A stretch of 64,000 nucleotides of DNA from Rhipicephalus microplus (lineage: Eukaryota; Arthropoda; Arachnida; Ixodida; Ixodidae). The stretch lies in contig NW_027464588.1 in NCBI RefSeq assembly GCF_043290135.1, positions 4,229,501-4,293,500 of the forward strand. The letters are read 5' to 3'. A model generated the notes under the pieces. The model saw only the letters and a list, made by a program, of their open reading frames with translations. It was not told where the DNA came from and searched no databases. Position 1 is the first letter of the stretch; each line of letters starts with the position of its first letter. This document shows positions 34,677 through 45,190 of the stretch, piece after piece. The position numbers and the translations under genes were made by a program.

Positions 34677-34678
34677 GT

Positions 34679-35283
34679 TGTTAAGGGTGTCTCTTGACCG
34701 CCGCCGTCAGCAGGTTGTGCTCGTAACTTGCATCAGGACCGACGAGAAGGGAAGTACCGGCGAGACCGCGCAGAACAGCAAATCAAAAGAGTTTAATACT
34801 ACATAGTTAGACCAAAGTGGACATTCAAGTTTACAAACAAAGGTAAGAAGCCGAGGAGCAGAGTTCCGGCAGAGTCTCAATCCAGACTGCTCCACCCAGT
34901 CTCTCCCTGCTCGTTTTTAAAGGGTTCCAGACGCTTGTGTGACGTCAGGCGCCTCCAGACATGACCAAATATGGATCACCTTGTGTTCGCACCACCTACC
35001 ACGCCACTGGTCACGCCACCGATCACGCGACTGATCGCGCCACGGATCACACCACCGGCGTTCCCACACTCAAGAGCCAGGTGCGAATGAGCCATGAGCT
35101 CACCGCGTTCTCGCGCACAGCACATGACGACCTTCGCGGCAGCAGCGTCTCAGGTTCCTCGGCGTCTGGGCATACACTTCTGCGCGTCTACCCCCGATAC
35201 GTTTACAGGCCCGGGAGCGTTCGCACGCTGTCCGTGGTCTTGCATTTGGGCCCAAAGGGGTTCGCGTAAAATGAAGCGTAACA
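34679..35283 (-). repeat. 5' LTR of the Gmr1-like element
   Basis: 605 bp, same ends and length as 28,555-29,159. It should hold the promoter. On the minus strand a TTTAAA stretch (near 34,918) is a possible core promoter. Confidence 0.9.
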
Positions 35284-36410
35284 GTAGTCACAGGATTGGG
35301 CGAAATTAAACTCCTGAACCTCTCGGGAGACGAAGACATGAAACTCCGGAGTTGTTGGCCATAATAGCGTTTCCTGTCAGACAGTAAATTTGCTTTTAGT
35401 TGAGAAGCCAGTTCAGAAATTCTTTGTTGGAGGATACCTACGTCTTTAGAGTACCATCTCTGATTTTTTATACGTTTGAGCCGTCTTCGCAACTGCAACG
35501 TTTCCCGAGAAATCCAGGGGTTCTTTCCTTTCGATTTTTTCACAATGCGAGTAACAAATCTTTCAATACACAAATTTATAAGGTCCTTGAAACGCTTCCA
35601 CAAATAATGAATAGCAGCAGTGCAACTCGAAAAAGAATCAAATTCAAATTATAGTAAGTCCAATATTGAAGTATCTTCTGCGCGTGAAAAGTTTGGGAAC
35701 GAGACCCTCTTGCAATTTTTCTTTAAAACAACATCAGAAAGCGTAAGTATCACAGCCTGATGATGAGATATTCCAGGGAGAACAGAGCAGCAAGCTTGAG
35801 CAGCGATTGAGCCACTAATGAAAAAGAGATCTAGAATTGAACAAGAGTTTGCCTGTATTCGAATGAATTCATCAACGACTTGCATCAAGTCAAAAGAAAA
35901 CGCTATATTGATCATTCTTTCACCAGTTTTATAGTTAGGTTGTTTCAAAGAGAAAGGTGGCCAGTTAACATGCGGAAAATAAAATTTCCAGCTAGAATTA
36001 TTCGATCCTCAGGCTTCACATGCGCGACAAGGTAATTGTGTAACTCATCCAGAACATGCACGGAGGAATTGGGTGGACGATGAATAGCCTCAATAACATA
36101 CCTGGTCTTTCCGTATTACGCTTTGCAAAATATGCCCTTGACATTATGTATGTCACGCATTTTTGTAATTTGCAATGACTGTCTAAACAGGATCGCCACC
36201 CCACCGCCTCTACTCCCACGGTCATTCCGGTACACACGGTAGCCCCGAGGAACAAATTCACTATCAAGTATGTTATCGTGCAACCATGTTTCGGTTAAGA
36301 TAGCAATATGGGGACTATAGGCCAGGAGGGTTCCTTCTAATTCTGTGGTTTTGCTAATAACACTTCTATAGTTTAAATTTAGTATTTTCAGCGACTGAAG
36401 ACTGCACATG
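35284..36410 (-). pseudogene. LINE ORF2, endonuclease and linker
   Basis: From 36,409 the frame reads an APE-type endonuclease start (LKILNLNYRS, IAILTETWLHDN, DRGSRGGGVAILFR); ETWL and GGGVAI are family motifs. After breaks, 35,948-35,649 gives CSILDLFFISGS and VLPGISHHQAVILTL. The usual final motif is S-D-H; here it is S-H-H, so a catalytic Asp is replaced. From 35,603 the linker helix (NPWISRETLQLRRRLKRIKNQR) runs to the LTR insertion at 35,287. The reading continues on the other side at 28,554. Confidence 0.8.
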
Positions 36411-36514
36411 CTTCGTCATTTTCGATTTTTCCTTAGCCTAACACGTGCATTTTTCGCTTCCTTCCAACTAAACAAGTTCTCATCCACACTCAATCGATTG
36501 TAGAGAAGCTTTAC

Positions 36515-36985
36515 TTAAGCACCGTTCTCTCTCTGTTTTCCACAGATTTTCCACAGATTTCTGCGTGCCTCACTAACCCTGTATGAACAATCCTCAGAAA
36601 AGGACAATACCGAGCCCTTTAACTTGTGCGTAACTTTCAAAACAGACATCTTCTCACGATAATCAATAAATTTTAGAATAACTGGTCTCTCTTTGTTTTC
36701 AATTTTGCGGCCAAGCCTGTGGCATCTTTTAACAGTAATTGCCGTCATACCTAGTTTCTTCTCGAGGATTTCATTGACGCTATCCTGGAGTGTCTTAGGT
36801 GTTTCCCTAGGGGTTCTTTTAGGCCATAAATGATTAAGGTATTTCTACGGCTCCGATTTTCAAAATCATCAACTTTGTCTTCAAGGGATGTTAGTTTTGT
36901 GGCATTTTAGTCATAGAATCTTTAATTTCTTTCAGTTGTTTAGGCAATGAAGAACATTTATTCATGTGACGCTCAATGGCAACTC
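36515..36985 (-). pseudogene. LINE ORF1, C-terminal RNA-binding part
   Basis: A frame of 77 codons (36,748-36,515) reads MTAITVKRCHRLGRKIENKE, then RPVILKFIDYREKMSVLK and FSEDCSYRVSEARRNLWK. HRLGRK...RPVILKF and FSEDxS...ARR resemble the RRM/C-terminal part of L1-like ORF1 proteins. The stretch towards 36,986 is broken by stops and shifts. Expected role: nucleic-acid chaperone binding LINE RNA. Confidence 0.6.
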
Positions 36986-36986
36986 G

Positions 36987-37403
36987 TTAGGCTAGCGTGC
37001 CAAATTTTTCTGCTAAATCTTTCTGATTGGCCTGTACTTTGTCAATAGCTGCTTTCATTGTTTTTTGGCCAGCGAGTAGCTCAGATAGCATTTCCTTTTC
37101 CGTAAGAGGACCAGGATTAGCCTCAACATCACCGCAAACCAACAGATCAAGAGGTATAGGTGCAACACAAGCAAAAAGAATCTTTGGACACAGTGGGCAA
37201 GGCAGCAGCAGCAGGAAACGGTTATTATTACGATAACATGGAGCAGGAAAGTACCTACTAACCTGTATTGCAAGGCAAAGCGGATTACTGAGCATGCTGC
37301 CTTCTCTGCGGCTGACAAGCCCACTACCGTGGAATGAGCCTTCCCGTAGATTTAAAGGCTCCGAAGTGATCACGGGAACGACATCACTCGGCGATAATTC
37401 CAC
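36987..37403 (-). CDS. LINE ORF1, N-terminal part with 2A motif
   Basis: 138 codons from an ATG at 37,403. Residues about 59-90 are hydrophobic (RFLLLLPCPLCPKILFACV, then PIPLDLLVCG), and residues 92-99 are DVEANPGP (37,107-37,130), a complete DxExNPGP 2A motif. In 2A translation the ribosome skips the Gly-Pro bond, releasing the upstream 98-residue leader and restarting at the Pro. After the motif comes a coiled-coil-like segment (EMLSELLAGQKTMKAAIDKV). A stop at 36,987 truncates this copy. 2A motifs at the start of ORF1 are known in some CR1/L2-group LINEs. The hydrophobic leader could act as a signal sequence, as reported for some 2A proteins; here that is inference. Confidence 0.75.
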   Translation of the reverse strand: MELSPSDVVPVITSEPLNLREGSFHGSGLVSRREGSMLSNPLCLAIQVSRYFPAPCYRNNNRFLLLLPCPLCPKILFACVAPIPLDLLVCGDVEANPGPLTEKEMLSELLAGQKTMKAAIDKVQANQKDLAEKFGTLA

Positions 37404-37596
37404 GTGGACGCTATGGTGAAAGGGGGCGTCGTTTCCTCGATCCAGCAGTGGTCGTCCACGGGTGATGAAAACCAGCCCTCGTTAGGCCAGCCAGACGAGG
37501 TGACGTCATCGTCCCGAGCCAGCCCCGGGAAGACGGTGCACACCGTAGGACATTTCAACAAGAAGAAGCGCCAAGACCTGTATCGCAAGGCAAAGC

Positions 37597-37670
37597 ATAT
37601 CGTTTCTAACAAAAAAACAAGCCCTTAAACGTACACTTTTTTCTTCCATTCGTAGTTAGGGACTTGTTCT
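37597..37670 (+). repeat. SINE family 2, 3' fragment
   Basis: tttctaacaaaaaaacaagc and cccttaaacgtacac match the 3' end of the copy at 37,797-38,075. It abuts the LINE 5' end. Confidence 0.45.
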
Positions 37671-37796
37671 GGCCGGCTTGGTGTCGTGAGGTTCTATATA
37701 AGAAATAATTGGTCAGCTGTTAGCTCGTGAATATGTGGCGTGTTGCTTGACGTCAGCAAGCAAAAAAAGTACATGTGTCCCACACTCGCCATAACG

Positions 37797-38075
37797 GTAA
37801 CAGGCAGCGCTGACTGACTCTCCCACAATTAAATGCACACATATACCATACTAAGTGGAAGAGCATCGAACGCGTTATTCGAAGGTCGTAGTTACGGTCT
37901 CTGTCCAGGGAGGTTATATTTTTTCTTCTGCTTTTCTTTCTTCACAATTAAATGATAAATACTTCCGAAAATATTCTCTATACTTTCCTTAACAGTACTG
38001 TCTGTTAGTTCTCAAAAATATTGTGCTTAACAAAAAAAACAGCCTTTGAACGCAGACTTCTATTCTTCTTGCAGA
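37797..38075 (+). repeat. tRNA-derived SINE family 2, near full-length copy
   Basis: Order of blocks: gctgactgactctcccacaa, cacatatataccatactaag, tRNA-like head with lost A box (gtggaagagcatcgaacgcg) and a B-box-like gtagttacggtctctg, cttcacaattaaatgataaa, ctgtctgttagttctcaaaa, gtgcttaacaaaaaaaacag, ctttgaacgcagacttct. It gives the best view of the 3' body. Confidence 0.65.
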
Positions 38076-41000
38076 TTTTCCGGTGTTTGTTACATAAGCT
38101 ACCTTGTAATCGAAGAGGGTAACAGAATGTGCCAGTGTCAGAGTTGGATCTTGTAGTGAATCTAAGTACTACATGTTTTGAAGAGGAATCAATCATTCCG
38201 CCATTTGCCTAAGTAACGGCTACAGGACATGGTGTTGGATTCACTTTGTTATCTTTGAAACGAGCTACGTTGAATTCTATTTTTATACATTACATCACGG
38301 TATCACATACTTTAATGCCACAAAGCACATGCAGTGAGCAATGTTATAAATATTAAATTGTATAAGAATAAGGTGGAAACTGCACCCTCAACGAGGATAG
38401 ACAGGAAACACCGGGTGCAGGCAGATATCCTTCTGCCCGTCCTTGTGAAGTGCGAGCTGTTTTCACCTCGTTAAGATTAACTAACTAGATCGAGAAGTGT
38501 TGTTAATCGAGATATGCATAAATATGCTCAACAAGAAACTAGGTTTTGTTCAAACTGTGTGTGCTTTCAGCATATATGTTGCCCGGTTCAAGAGTTTATG
38601 CTGACCAGATTCTGTGAAACAGGACACACGTTTAACATATTGCCATGTCTCAAAGCATGAAGCAGGTAAAGGAACCGAATATCAATTGTTATAGTGACTG
38701 TTTCTGTGCAATGGAAAGCTTACAGGTCAGAGTGTTAATCACGTAGTAAAAGAAGATAATTTTAGGCTTGTTTCTTTTTGTTTGACATGACTTTCATGAG
38801 TACATTCAACGGTAAGGCAGAAAGTGCTAGAAACATTTTGAGAATTTTTTTATCTCTGACTGCTAATTTTGAATCTCTGACACAACACGGGTTGTAAAGA
38901 GTCAGAGGTCAGCATGACAGCTTTATATGTTTGAGCACTGCAGTTTGCTGTGAAAGCATGCATTTCACGTGCATGGGAAAGGCTGTATTTCCCACAGTTT
39001 GCCACGATGGTAGCGCTGCTTTTTTAGGATTGACTTTCTGCGTAAGCAGCACCAGATATAGTTGGCACAGGTAGTATGGATATATACTGTCACTTTGACC
39101 ACTCATCTTCTTGCACGTTAAAGTATCAGACTATTTGCAGTAAACAGACAGGCTGCATAACATACTGATTTCTAGGCAATTTATTTGCAATTTAAAAAAA
39201 GAGATGCTACTCAAGTTGCAAAAAGTATGCAGTCCCATTCATAGATTTTTATTTCCACCTCCGATCACACATTCTGGCCACTTGTCAGTTTCTTTAATAA
39301 AGAAATCCTAATCAAAATTTTTAGCAGAGTGGGTTGGTACTGATGTTGAAATTTGTGCGTTGTTCATGAATAGAACGACAGGCGTGCGTGCTTCAACAGA
39401 CAATACCTTGTTGGCTTTTCCCATTCGTGCCCTACCTTTGAGTACTGCTTAAAATTGATCAAGAAATCTTTGGATATTTTTAGTATTGTTGCACGATCAG
39501 TGTCAGCTCAAGCTATGTCATGAAAGCTGCCAAACGCGTCCAGCTAGTATTGTTTCCGTGTGCAACTGTAGTTGTGGTTGTGCTGAATGACCTTTTTTAT
39601 ATACAGTAAATAACAAACTTGCTCCTTTAGAGTCAAGTGCATCTTCGGATCCATTGTAAATGTTTTAATATACGAGGCCTTAAGTTTTAGAAAGAATTCT
39701 TCAGTGTGCCGTGAGGAAATGTGTGTTCCGCAAAATTTTTTATATCGTTATATACAACTTTAAAGGACTCGTCTACAACTTTGCACAAGTTGATCTTAAG
39801 CAGAAAACGAGGAGCAGCAGCAGCCCCCAGAAAAGAGCAAGCACCCCCCAAGCTCCCCAAGCTCTCTTTGACACGAGCAGGAAAGCCACTGTGTGGCATT
39901 GAAAGCCGTTGCAAGGAGTGCCTTACCAGTACACTGAGCTGCGCTTTCATTACGGAAGACGAAGGGGACCACTCCAGAGGAACTTCATGCAGTGCACTGT
40001 GAGTGGTTTAGTGTTTTTTGTCCAGCCACCCGTCACCAAATCTTGTGTCTAGCCAAGTAGTGCCAACTTTGGCACTGGTCCTGTTGGGGTTACTGCCGCA
40101 AATGACAGAAGCTTCGTCACCTCTATAAATTAACAGATGTGTCAGGGAAGATTAGCTGCATTAGTTTTTTTATACCTGATAGCTGCCAACATTCTTTATT
40201 GTACGGGAGTTTTTTCCTCACTTGTGGGTGTCGAGCCCTCCACAGAAAAAATGCAACAAGCCTACTTATAGAAGGCCCCAAGATCGTACAAGTAGGTTTT
40301 TTCAGCTTGTTATCATGAGCACCTCATTTGGGTAAGCATGATCATTTTAAACATGTACAGTAAAAAATTAGGATCCCCGGTCGTTTTGTGTTCATCTTGT
40401 TTCTCGCAATAATTTGTAAGCGTGTTGTGCGTTACGTTGTCAATCTGGTTCGTGTGCATAGACAGGTTTGCTTTCAGGAGATTTCAAGCACTGTATTGTA
40501 GTATAAGCCAGAAAGCAACATATCAGTAATTTGTGATGAACACAGTTGCCTAATCTGATGCAGGATACATCAATAAACATTCGCGCATAATCATCAGTGT
40601 AAGCTCAACTTAGTGTTATCTGAAATGAAGATGAAAGCCGACAGATGGAAACACCTTGTGGGGTATCAGGGTGAACAGCGGAAGTGCCTCAGACAGGCCG
40701 GCTGACGTTACGATAGGACGACCTATTTTTTGTAAAAGTCACCTTGTCATCCTTGGTGTGTTAGTGTTGAGAAGGTTAGTAGGTATGTGAGCTTTCGGTG
40801 TAGGCGAGTGTGCCTGTTGGTTATGTTCGTCTGAAAAAAATCTATAAAGCAGAAGAGTGCAGCCCTTACTTCCTTTCAATTTAGGTTGCGATGATCCAAA
40901 GTATTCTCCTGTCGTAGTTTGGGGGCAAGGGAAGCGAAAAAAAGGTGGAACAGGGAAGATAAAAAGAAGAAAGAAAAGGGGATGCAAAGTGAAAGCAGTG

Positions 41001-43511
41001 TGCTACACCGCTCCTTTCCTTTGTTCGTGTTTGTAGCGGCCACTGCTTCGTAGCACACCAATCCTACTTTGCACCTTCCTTTTTCTTTCTTTGTGTTTTC
41101 CTTCTTTTCTTTTTTTCATGTTTTTTGACATTTGCATTGTCTCGTCTTGTGCGTGAATCGATAACACATGGCTTTGCTTTAGCAAAGATGCCTATGTGGT
41201 GTTTCGATGAACAGTGCATTGAACTTCATTCAGTTTGCTTCATTCATTCACTTTGATCATTGCAATAAGTGCTCCCTGTCTATCACCACACATCAACAAA
41301 TGAAAAGTTTGTCCTTGGCTCTTAGTATACTGGTACATAGGTTGTTGCTTGGGCTACTAATAATTATTGTGGGTGTGCTGCTGTTTATGGCAATTATTTA
41401 TCCAATATGAAAATATCTTACCTTGCGAACTTTGTCCGACCTGTCTTTTTGTCTTTCCTATGCGGACATTGTATGTAAGGATCGCAGTAAGGAAAGGGTG
41501 ATAGTTTGAACTTTGGAAGAATAAATAATGGCAGTGGGGCAATTTCACACCAAACATTTCAGCCATTTTGCCAACAATCCTAAATTACTTGAAAAAATAC
41601 TTTGCTCATTTACTGTTATGAAAACTGTGAATTGCTAAAAGATATCATACAGAACAACATTTTTGGTGACCTTGGTGCCTTTTCAACTTCCCAAGATGTC
41701 GTTTCGGTGTTGTTTATGAAAAACGTATTTTGAAATTACCACCTCTTAATTTTCTCTTTATCAAATTTAGTCTAGACATTTAGTAAAGATGCTTGTGTAT
41801 AGTCCTTGAAGCTCAGTAATATTAGCCAAATTTTTTGCCACTGCGAAAGCAAAAAAAAACTGTTCCCTTTCTATGGAAAGTCATGTCATCACAGTTTTGT
41901 TGTAAGAAAGAAAATAATTTTGAAAATTGGCCATTGAGGGCTGTTTTCCCATTTAGTGTTTGATGGCTTCTGCCCAAAAGTTCCCTCTGGCCGTCAATGG
42001 CAAATTAAAAAAAAATGTTCACTCATTTGAAACGAAAATTGTAATAATAGAGCTTGCCACATAACAAGAAATGTTTATTTACTTTTGATTTACGTATAAA
42101 AGTAAGTTTTATTTGGCCCACCAAATGGTTCGAATTGTATCTCAGTGTGGAAAAAACTGTCGATATAGTGAAATCCGTGGTTTTTTTCTGGTAAACTTTG
42201 CTTATTTGAGGACCCAAAATATTTTTTTCGCAAAATATACCTTTCGTGTAGTAAGTTTTCATTGCTGAAATATTCATACAAAGTGCAATCTTGCCTTGGG
42301 AAAAAGCAAACATCAATAATTTTGGCTAAATTCTTGCAAGCCAATGTGGCGGAAAACTGCACTAATAATACTCGACTTGTATTACTTTATACAAGCACCT
42401 TTAATTGATAAGTAACCTAAATTTCATATGGCAAAAAAGCAATACTTTTATATTTTCTAACAAACAACACCAAGACAACATTCTCTGAAGCTCAGAAGGC
42501 ACCCCTCGGCCAAACTTTTTTCCCTCTGCAATATTCTAGCAATTTGCTGTTTTTAATAGACTAAATGCGCGCTATTTCAACAAAGAATAGTTGTAATGGT
42601 CGCCAGCCAAACAGGTTGCGATGTTTAATCAGGAATGGCCCAGTGGGGTAAACGACAAAGGCCTGAACACACGTTTATTTTAGGGCGATTTTGATAGCAA
42701 TTTTTTGTTAGCAGCAATTGAATGAAACCCTTGTCTCTAAGTTAAGGTATAGAAACAAACCAGAAGCAATCAGTGTAGTCTTGAAATTCGCACAGTTTCG
42801 CTGTTTCAAGGCTTGTGCAGCCAAATTTAGTGCGAGCTTCACCAATTCTTCAATTGAGATTCGACCGACAGGTTTTGGCGCCACAGTGAATTTACAGCTA
42901 CATTACTCCAGTTACCTTAATAAAAGGCGGCAAGTAGAGGCACTAATACCATTACGATGGCATTGTAGATAATAACAGAGTGCTACTTCTTTTTTTTAAT
43001 TTTTGTGGTGCTTTGCTTGAATGCTGTGCTTTGTGTGGTATAGCTCGTTAGTCCAGTGACAAAGGCCTTACGAATTAACACTAGCTTTGTTGAGCCCCAA
43101 TTGGCTGTAATTATGGTAGCATTTGTAAATATTGTGACTTCAAACCTAATTATTCTCTTGAACAATTTATTCTGCATTCCAGACTCTAAGTCAATTTTGC
43201 TAAAAAAAGATTATGTCATGATATCTCCCTTTTTATAGAGTAATTCAGTTTTACTGCATCTTTCACATTCTTAATAGATTAGTTATTTTAAATATCGGTA
43301 TTTAAAATGTTATGAGCACGCTGTGTATACTAAGGCATAAGTGTTTACAGATAGCACATACACTTGATTTTCCTGATGGCGGTTTATTTCTGTTGCTCTC
43401 GCTTCCCTATTTCTTTGTGGTAATCTGTAGTAGTCTTGCTTGAAGATTTATAATGGCATCTGCAACGTCCTGCTTGATTTCTTGGTGATTTTTTCCCTTC
43501 ATAAATTGCAG
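38076..43511. other. long stretch without firm gene; possible intron
   Basis: No reading frame above 97 codons. At 39,711-40,002 two frames overlap; one is Ser/Gln/Pro-rich (QKTRSSSSPQKRASTPQAPQ) and a good donor (CT|GTGAGT) follows at 40,001, so an exon is possible but undecided. At 38,569-38,660 an acceptor (gtgctttcag) opens about 29 codons before a stop. A hairpin lies at 40,964-41,095. Confidence 0.3.
40964..41095. other. imperfect long hairpin
   Basis: aagaaagaaaaggggatgca and following bases to about 41,007 pair with 41,048-41,095 (tgcaccttcctttttctttc on the far arm; tgtgctaca pairs with cgtagcaca). The stem is about 40 bp with a loop of about 40 bases. It could be a small foldback element or hairpin RNA; no evidence decides. 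Confidence 0.4.
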
Positions 43512-43559
43512 AGTTTCACGTCACAACATGGTTCAAGGTGGCAATTTCGCACAGAAACT
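43512..43559 (+). CDS. candidate penultimate exon, unknown protein
   Basis: After an acceptor (cataaattgcag|AG) 15 codons read FHVTTWFKVAISHRN, plus one base, then a donor ACT|GTAAAG. The last base T joins GT of the exon at 44,334 to make a Cys codon, so the phases agree. Unspliced, the frame ends soon after. I do not recognise the protein. Confidence 0.3.
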
Positions 43560-44333
43560 GTAAAGTTATGCAGCAAATGTACGTGTGCGCACTATAATTG
43601 TGCAGGGTAAATTTTTACGAGAGGGAATACGTGAATGCATGGCCCGTGCCCTGTGGCGTCTACTTGTAGCGTGTTCATGCAAGATCCGATAGCAACCACA
43701 GCCTCTATTACAGTCATATAGTGGCGAGCAAAATAATCGGCCATGGGTATAGAACCAGCGGCAAGATAGCAACCACCTCCCCTTCAAAACAATGACATGA
43801 GAGGCCGGGCGTAATCACCTTTACGGGGGCAGGGCTGCAATTTTGCCCCAAGCTCCATATCACCAATGACTGGTTGTTTTGGTCGCCACTAGATGACGGG
43901 AATAGATGCTATGGTTGCAATCAGGCCCACTTGATCGCGCTTCAAGCAGCCGCCAAAGCGCTCGAGCCATGCATTTGCTTGTTTTCTTTCATAAAGTTTG
44001 ACATTTGTACATTGAGGGCGTTCACTAGCAGTTTCTAAAATTTGAGTGCGGGAAGCATTTATTTCACGATTTTGTATTACTATTTCACTGGATTTACAGC
44101 ACTGTTGAAAGTCGTAAGAGCAACCTAGTTATTTTTTTTGTGCAAGAAGCATGCTCTTTACTTGTATGTAGCGGAGCTCATTTGTGCACTTCTTATAAGA
44201 TTCACTCTTGCATAACACAAAGGATTGTGTGTATTTCCTTTTCAGCTTCATTTTGTGTGGTATATTACTTGTGTATGTGAACTACGGTGCTTGCATGTCT
44301 GAGATCATTTGTGCCAACCATTTACATTTTCAG

Positions 44334-44473
44334 GTGCCTCTGAAGGACACATAAAGGTGCATGACAGTGACCTGCTGTATCCACAGTGGTGCCAGAGCCT
44401 CAAGCAGCATTTGGCCAATCTCCACAAAGCGTTCAAGAAATACACACAACACCGCATTTTCACAATGCTATGA
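44334..44473 (+). CDS. candidate terminal exon, unknown protein
   Basis: A pyrimidine-rich acceptor (catttacattttcag|GT) opens 45 codons and a TGA at 44,471-44,473. The residues (HDSDLLYPQWCQSLKQHLAN, then LHKAFKKYTQHRIFTML) look like a helical C-terminus with ordinary codon use. A poly(A) signal follows 164 bases after the stop. This is the best candidate host exon in the window. Its family is unknown to me, and the link to the exons at 20.9 and 23.3 kb is unproven. Confidence 0.4.
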
Positions 44474-44636
44474 TTATTGTTTAAGTATAAATTATTCGTT
44501 GTGAAATTGCTGTTGCATTATGTTTTGGCCCCTATTCCGTAGCTGAGGTAAACTCGTGAAATTTTAGTGAAGCGTCACCTGATTTGCATGTTATATACAC
44601 GGAGATGTGGCTATTCACAGTTGGAGCGTATAGACA

Positions 44637-44642
44637 AATAAA
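44637..44642 (+). promoter_or_regulatory. poly(A) signal AATAAA
   Basis: gacAATAAA-type hexamer (acaaataaaaaatatattc) 164 bases after the stop of the candidate terminal exon. Confidence 0.4.
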
Positions 44643-44989
44643 AAATATATTCATTGTAGCAGCGCTGCTTTCAATGTACACATCAATGCTTTTGTAATGC
44701 AATAATAACTTTGTAAGTTTTTTGTATATTGCATAAACACTGCGTTATTCGGTTACAATGTAACCACGGCTTATGTTGTCAAGCATGTTAATTGAGTAGC
44801 TCTTTAACATATTTTTTTCTAAAAGCTCATTTTGCTCACGCACCGCAACTTTCGGAGAGCTAAAATATTTCATTCTCTCATCATGCCTCTTTAAGAGATA
44901 CAAGGACGACTTGTACACAGTATTGCATGTACACGAGATGTGGACGTCCATTAAATCTGCACATATTATTGCTTTCCACCAGATTCAGA
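44643..44989. other. stretch without recognised gene
   Basis: AT-rich; one 68-codon minus-strand frame without motif. Confidence 0.3.
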
Positions 44990-45190
44990 CATCAATTTCG
45001 TTTCCGCATAATTATTACGGCTTTCCTTACGTGTGAACCTTTCCGTATCATATGCCTCTTCTTATATGAGGACCTTTCCACATCGTTCGGTTTTCCTTTT
45101 ATGCGGAGTGCCGCTTCGTCTTTCCGCATACACGGCTTCCGTATTCCAATAATTCCGTATGTAAGGCATCCATACATACGGTACGTTTCA
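44990..45190 (-). repeat. ATACGGAAA-type minisatellite, second array
   Basis: TTTCCGTAT/TTTCCGCAT-type motifs recur every 15-35 bp (gtttccgcataattattacg; ctttccgcatacacggcttc). This is the reverse complement of the motif at 17,625-17,950, so the array has the opposite orientation. Confidence 0.6.

Larger units (their letters stand above)
28551..35287 (-). mobile_element. young LTR retrotransposon with integrase upstream of reverse transcriptase (Gmr1-like)
   Basis: Two 605-bp LTRs (28,555-29,159 and 34,679-35,283) flank one 1505-codon gag-pol gene. The ends are TG...CA and a 4-bp target duplication gtag lies at 28,551-28,554 and 35,284-35,287. By eye the LTRs differ at about five positions (about 99% identity). 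A tRNA-Leu primer-binding site follows the 5' LTR and a purine-rich tract precedes the 3' LTR. It lies inside LINE ORF2. Gypsy-type domains in Copia-like order fit the Gmr1 group (Goodwin and Poulter). Confidence 0.9.
26620..37600 (-). mobile_element. full-length decayed LINE (CR1/L2/jockey group) split by an LTR element
   Basis: In the order of transcription (minus strand): 5' region with a direct repeat (37,576-37,596 and 37,261-37,281), ORF1 with a 2A motif (37,403-36,515), ORF2 endonuclease (36,410-35,650), linker (35,603-35,288), reverse transcriptase (28,550-27,150), C-terminal domain to about 26,915, and an AT-rich tail (aataaataaaatatttaaat) near 26,620. The 6.7-kb LTR retrotransposon sits between endonuclease and reverse transcriptase. 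Without it the LINE is about 4.3 kb, a normal size. Frameshifts and stops make it inactive. Confidence 0.8.

Noticed and set aside
28555..35283. Endogenous retrovirus
   Set aside because: There is no recognisable envelope and the Pol order is Gmr1-like, so an LTR retrotransposon is the safer call.
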